DNA from: Lachnoanaerobaculum gingivalis
GTDB lineage: Bacteria; Bacillota; Clostridia; Lachnospirales; Lachnospiraceae
Assembly: GCF_003862475.1 (NCBI RefSeq)
Contig: NZ_RRCO01000002.1
Span: 1-64,000 of the forward strand
Length of the DNA: 64,000 bases
Direction of reading: 5' to 3'
The notes under the pieces were generated by a model, which saw nothing but the letters and a program-made list of their open reading frames with translations, was not told where the DNA came from and did no database searches. Shown in pieces: positions 61,015 to 64,000 of the stretch (position 1 is its first letter; each line of letters opens with the position of its first letter). The position numbers and the translations under genes are program-made.

Positions 61015-61112
61015 TAGAAATATCATTTATTATTCTATTTTTCTTAGTGTATATTGTTTTCATCTATGATAGAATATATAGAAGTACTTCTTGAAAGGAG
61101 CATTACTCCAAA

Positions 61113-62807
61113 ATGAGAGATGATGATTTTTACAGAGAACTTAGTGAGGCTGACAGTGAAGATCTTGAAAAATACTTAAAAGATTTAGCTAAGCTTAAAA
61201 AAATTAGAGAAGAAGAAAAACTAAAAGAACAAAACAAAAAACTACTGAAAAAATTAAGTGAAAACAATAAGAAGATTGAAGAAATAGGACAGAATATAAG
61301 AAAAGTAGAAAAAAAACCGGATAAGATAAATATCATAGGTTCAAATAAATCTTCTAAGTTAAAAAGCGGAAGAAATATAAAAAGTAATACTAACGATGTT
61401 GAGGAAACAAGCGGAATAAAAATCCCTTTGCCCAAAAGCAGTCAAAAAGCTGTGGTAAGAAGGGATAATGTATACAGAACTCAGACCGTTCAAAGAGAAG
61501 AGGCACCGAAAAAGGTGGTTAAAAAGAAGGTTACAAAGCCTGTTACCAAAAAGATTGTTAAAACCAAAAAAGTTATAAAAAATGTAAATCCTAAGACGGT
61601 GAAAAAATTCGAAAAAGAAAAAACTAAAAAGCCGAAAAAGAAAAGAGGTTTTTTGACAAGACTTTTCCTTTTGATATTACTCTTCACAATAGTCGGAGGA
61701 GGAACTTATTTTGCATTCCACTATGTTAAAAATCAAAAAGGATACTATACCGTGGCAGTTTTCGGTGTAGATTCAAGAGACGGAAATGTGGGAAAAGGTG
61801 CATTAAGTGATGTGAATATGATTGTCAATGTAGACAGAGAAAGCGGAGATATACAGCTTATATCAATCTATAGAGATATGTATTCAATGATAGATAGGGA
61901 CGGAAAATTCCATAAGTTCAATCAGGCCTATGTAGAAGGCGGACCGGAGCAGGCGCTGGAGACTCTAAACAGAAACCTTGATCTTGATATAAAGGATTAT
62001 ATAACTGTGAACTGGAAGGCGGTAATTGACGCCATAAATATTCTTGGCGGAGTGGACCTTGAGATAACGGATGCAGAGTTTAAATATATGAATTCATTTA
62101 TTGCAAAGACTGTAGAGGCCACAGGTGTGGGATCATATGAGCTTGAGCATGCGGGAATGAATCACCTTGACGGAGTTCAGGCTGTAGCATATGCGAGACT
62201 GCGACTTATGGATACGGATTTTAACAGAACGGAGAGACAGAGAAAAGTTGTAAGCCTTGCTTTTGATAAGGCGAAGAACGCTAATTTCTCGACTTTGTAC
62301 AGTATTTTGGTGGCTGTTTTGCCTCAGACCGCTACTAATGTCGGAATAGATAATCTTATACCTTTTGCAAAGGATATATCAAAATATCACCTGAGTGAAA
62401 CAACAGGCTTCCCTTTTGATAAAGATACAAAGAAAATGCATAAGAGAGATTATGTTGTTCCAATAACATTGAAATCAAATGTCATAGCGCTTCATGAGAT
62501 GCTTTACGGTAAGATACCGGGATACAGTTATACCCCGAGTGAGACACTTGTTAAGATAAGTAATAAAATTATCAAGGATACAGGTATGGGAGCCGATAAA
62601 GAGAGCACAGATATAACTCTGGATTCCAATTTGGACGGAGCCATAGGAATAAGTCCTCATAAGAGTGAAGGTGAGGAGCATCATGAAAATAACGAGGGTG
62701 AGCATGTGGATGAAACACAAAAGTATGAGTCACATGAAGATACACAACCTGAAGAGAATGTAACTGAAGCTGTAATTGAAGGCGAAAGTGAAACAAGCAG
62801 TGAATAA
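61113..62807 (+). CDS. LCP (LytR-CpsA-Psr) family protein with long basic N-terminus
   Basis: A 564-residue membrane protein. Residues 1-175 are cytoplasmic, very rich in Lys/Glu, with a coiled coil (about 12-75) and KKVVKKKVTKPVTKKIVK-like repeats. One helix (LLILLFTIVGGGTYFAFHYV) is followed by the LCP domain: AVFGVDSRDGN, LISIYRDMY, AYARLRLMDTDFNRTERQR, with the Asp and Arg residues that bind pyrophosphate. It attaches undecaprenyl-linked polymers to peptidoglycan. The C-terminus is Glu/His-rich and unstructured. AAAGGAG is upstream; the response regulator follows 12 nt after the stop. Confidence 0.88.
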   Translation: MRDDDFYRELSEADSEDLEKYLKDLAKLKKIREEEKLKEQNKKLLKKLSENNKKIEEIGQNIRKVEKKPDKINIIGSNKSSKLKSGRNIKSNTNDVEETSGIKIPLPKSSQKAVVRRDNVYRTQTVQREEAPKKVVKKKVTKPVTKKIVKTKKVIKNVNPKTVKKFEKEKTKKPKKKRGFLTRLFLLILLFTIVGGGTYFAFHYVKNQKGYYTVAVFGVDSRDGNVGKGALSDVNMIVNVDRESGDIQLISIYRDMYSMIDRDGKFHKFNQAYVEGGPEQALETLNRNLDLDIKDYITVNWKAVIDAINILGGVDLEITDAEFKYMNSFIAKTVEATGVGSYELEHAGMNHLDGVQAVAYARLRLMDTDFNRTERQRKVVSLAFDKAKNANFSTLYSILVAVLPQTATNVGIDNLIPFAKDISKYHLSETTGFPFDKDTKKMHKRDYVVPITLKSNVIALHEMLYGKIPGYSYTPSETLVKISNKIIKDTGMGADKESTDITLDSNLDGAIGISPHKSEGEEHHENNEGEHVDETQKYESHEDTQPEENVTEAVIEGESETSSE

Positions 62808-62819
62808 AAGGAGAATATA

Positions 62820-63527
62820 ATGGCGGATACAAATATTTTAGTAGTAGATGATGAAAAAGAGATTGCTGACCTCGTTGAAATTTATCTGGTCAGTGACGGA
62901 TATAAAGTTTTTAAAGCAAACAGTGCGGAAGACGGATTGAAGATAATAGAGAACGAAGATATACATCTTGCAATACTTGATATAATGATGCCGGGTATGG
63001 ACGGGCTGGAGATGTGTAAGAGGATAAGAGAAACACATAATTTTCCTATAATACTTCTAAGTGCAAAGAGTGCGGATCTTGATAAGATACTTGGACTTGG
63101 AACAGGTGCGGATGACTATGTTACAAAACCTTTTAATACTTTAGAGTTGACAGCAAGAGTTAAATCACAGCTTCGCAGATATACTCAGCTGAATCCGAAC
63201 AGTGCCGTTTTGGAAAATGACGATCCTAATGAGATAAGACTTAAGGGAATGTCTATAAACAAAGATAATCATAAGGTAGTCATAGAGGGAAAAGAAGTTA
63301 AACTTACACCTATAGAGTTCGATATCTTATATTTGCTTGCAAGTAATGCCGGAAGAGTATTCTCAACAGATGAAATCTTTGAGAAGGTATGGAATGAAAA
63401 GGTATATGAAGCCAACAACACAGTAATGGTTCATATAAGAAGACTTCGCGGGAAAATGAATGAAGATGAAAGAGAAAACAAGATTATAACTACTGTATGG
63501 GGCGTTGGATATAAAATTGAGAGATGA
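62820..63527 (+). CDS. OmpR/PhoB-family response regulator (VanR-like)
   Basis: A 235-residue two-component regulator. The receiver domain has VVDDEKEIADLV, phosphoacceptor Asp in AILDIMMPGMDG, LLSAKSAD and KPFNTLELTARV with the conserved Lys. The C-terminal winged helix ends WNEKVYEANNTVMVHIRRLRGKMN and TTVWGVGYKIE. AAGGAG sits at optimal distance. It is coupled to the sensor kinase that follows and follows the LCP gene, suggesting wall-related regulation. Confidence 0.94.
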   Translation: MADTNILVVDDEKEIADLVEIYLVSDGYKVFKANSAEDGLKIIENEDIHLAILDIMMPGMDGLEMCKRIRETHNFPIILLSAKSADLDKILGLGTGADDYVTKPFNTLELTARVKSQLRRYTQLNPNSAVLENDDPNEIRLKGMSINKDNHKVVIEGKEVKLTPIEFDILYLLASNAGRVFSTDEIFEKVWNEKVYEANNTVMVHIRRLRGKMNEDERENKIITTVWGVGYKIER

Positions 63528-64000
63528 TTTGGAAAAGAAATTTCAGACTAAAGTAATAATTAACATACTTTTCAGTCTGGTGATTTCTATTTTGGTAGAA
63601 ACTCTTTTGCTCAGCAATTTTTCGATGTTCTCCGGATTACATATAATAAATCGTGAAAATGATACTCTTCTGATAAGGGGTAACGGAAGTGACTTGGTTG
63701 TTATTCTGATTTTACTTGTATTCGGCATAGGAATATTTGCACTTTCGTTTTGGATTTTACAAAGAAAGTCATTTGAGTATATAGATGATATACTTCTGGC
63801 AATAAAGAAGATTTCGGCCGGAGATTTGAATACCAATATTGATGTAAAAGGCGATAACGAGTTTTCGGAGATAGCTGCAAGTATTAATAAAATGGCTGAG
63901 GAAATCAGAGTTTTGATGGAGAGTGAGAGACATAATGAAAAGTCTAAAAATGAGATGATTACAAATATTGCTCACGACCTTAGAACTCCGTTGACATCAA
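63517..64000 (+). CDS. Sensor histidine kinase (3' truncated by window edge)
   Basis: The frame is open from a TTG at 63517 (alternative TTG 63529), overlapping the regulator's end, to the window limit. About 161 residues are seen: a first membrane helix (VIINILFSLVISILVETLLL), a short outside loop, a second helix (VVILILLVFGIGIFALSFW), a HAMP linker (ISAGDLNTNIDVKGDNEFSE) and the H-box NIAHDLRTPLTS with the phosphoacceptor His codon at 63972. The small sensing loop resembles VanS-like kinases. The catalytic ATPase domain lies beyond the window. Confidence 0.88.
   Translation, partial: MRDDLEKKFQTKVIINILFSLVISILVETLLLSNFSMFSGLHIINRENDTLLIRGNGSDLVVILILLVFGIGIFALSFWILQRKSFEYIDDILLAIKKISAGDLNTNIDVKGDNEFSEIAASINKMAEEIRVLMESERHNEKSKNEMITNIAHDLRTPLTS

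Overview
The window is AT-rich chromosomal DNA from a Gram-positive, low-GC anaerobe of the Clostridia. Gene content and order point to Lachnospiraceae, perhaps a Lachnoanaerobaculum-like oral or gut species. That genus guess is an inference from the family-style cell-wall repeat proteins and conserved gene order, not from any search.

The first 25.6 kb is an accessory region of mostly short, independently transcribed units. In order it holds: the 3' end of an IS1182-type element; a GmrSD-like (DUF262 + DUF1524) restriction protein; a degraded intergenic stretch; an S66 (MccF/LD-carboxypeptidase-like) peptidase; two paralogous secreted cell-wall-repeat proteins, each preceded by the same 15-bp-stem hairpin with a 20-nt loop; a 2-hydroxyacyl-CoA-dehydratase-like/double-cubane-cluster protein with its ATPase activator; an Nmad3 protein; an aldehyde dehydrogenase; an exported M14 carboxypeptidase; a CPBP-type and a YhfC-type membrane-protease homologue; and an rtcB-prfH ribosome repair/rescue pair behind a 25-codon leader ORF. 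After prfH come two paralogous membrane proteins, a chimeric DUF1287/nitroreductase gene, a small membrane protein, an intact DUF1287 gene, a P-type ATPase and a Fic-fold protein that has lost the Fic catalytic residues. An IS1202-type element (23956-25529, bounded by a 29-bp direct repeat) sits immediately upstream of the rpsU promoter and separates this part from the core genome.

From 25.6 to about 49.4 kb the window is a dense, co-directional housekeeping block with frequent start/stop overlaps: rpsU, phoH, ybeY, a MOP-family flippase, two flavoprotein genes, proB, a DUF896 gene, 5-formyl-THF cyclo-ligase, miaB, mutS, mutL, miaA, a YnbB-type PLP enzyme, radC, mreC, mreD, a large class B PBP, rodA, mgsA and a D,D-carboxypeptidase. 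It combines translation and tRNA modification, mismatch repair and lateral-wall elongation. mreB and minCDE, often found in this cluster in clostridia, are absent from it.

From 49.5 kb to the end are a small P-loop protein, a HlyD-like membrane protein, yggS, sepF, a ylmH-like gene, aroB, lspA and a rluD-type pseudouridine synthase (division/envelope cluster), then a cytidylate-kinase-like protein, a lipoprotein amidase, two zinc-ribbon membrane proteins, an LCP-family wall-polymer ligase with a long basic N-terminus, and an OmpR-type response regulator with the start of its sensor kinase, which runs off the window.

Best candidates for new biology: the rtcB-prfH leader with possible attenuation structures; the shared hairpin plus unknown C-terminal domain of the two cell-wall-repeat paralogues; the in-frame DUF1287-nitroreductase chimera beside its parent-like copy; and the catalytically degenerate Fic protein. 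No tRNA, rRNA or CRISPR array was seen.
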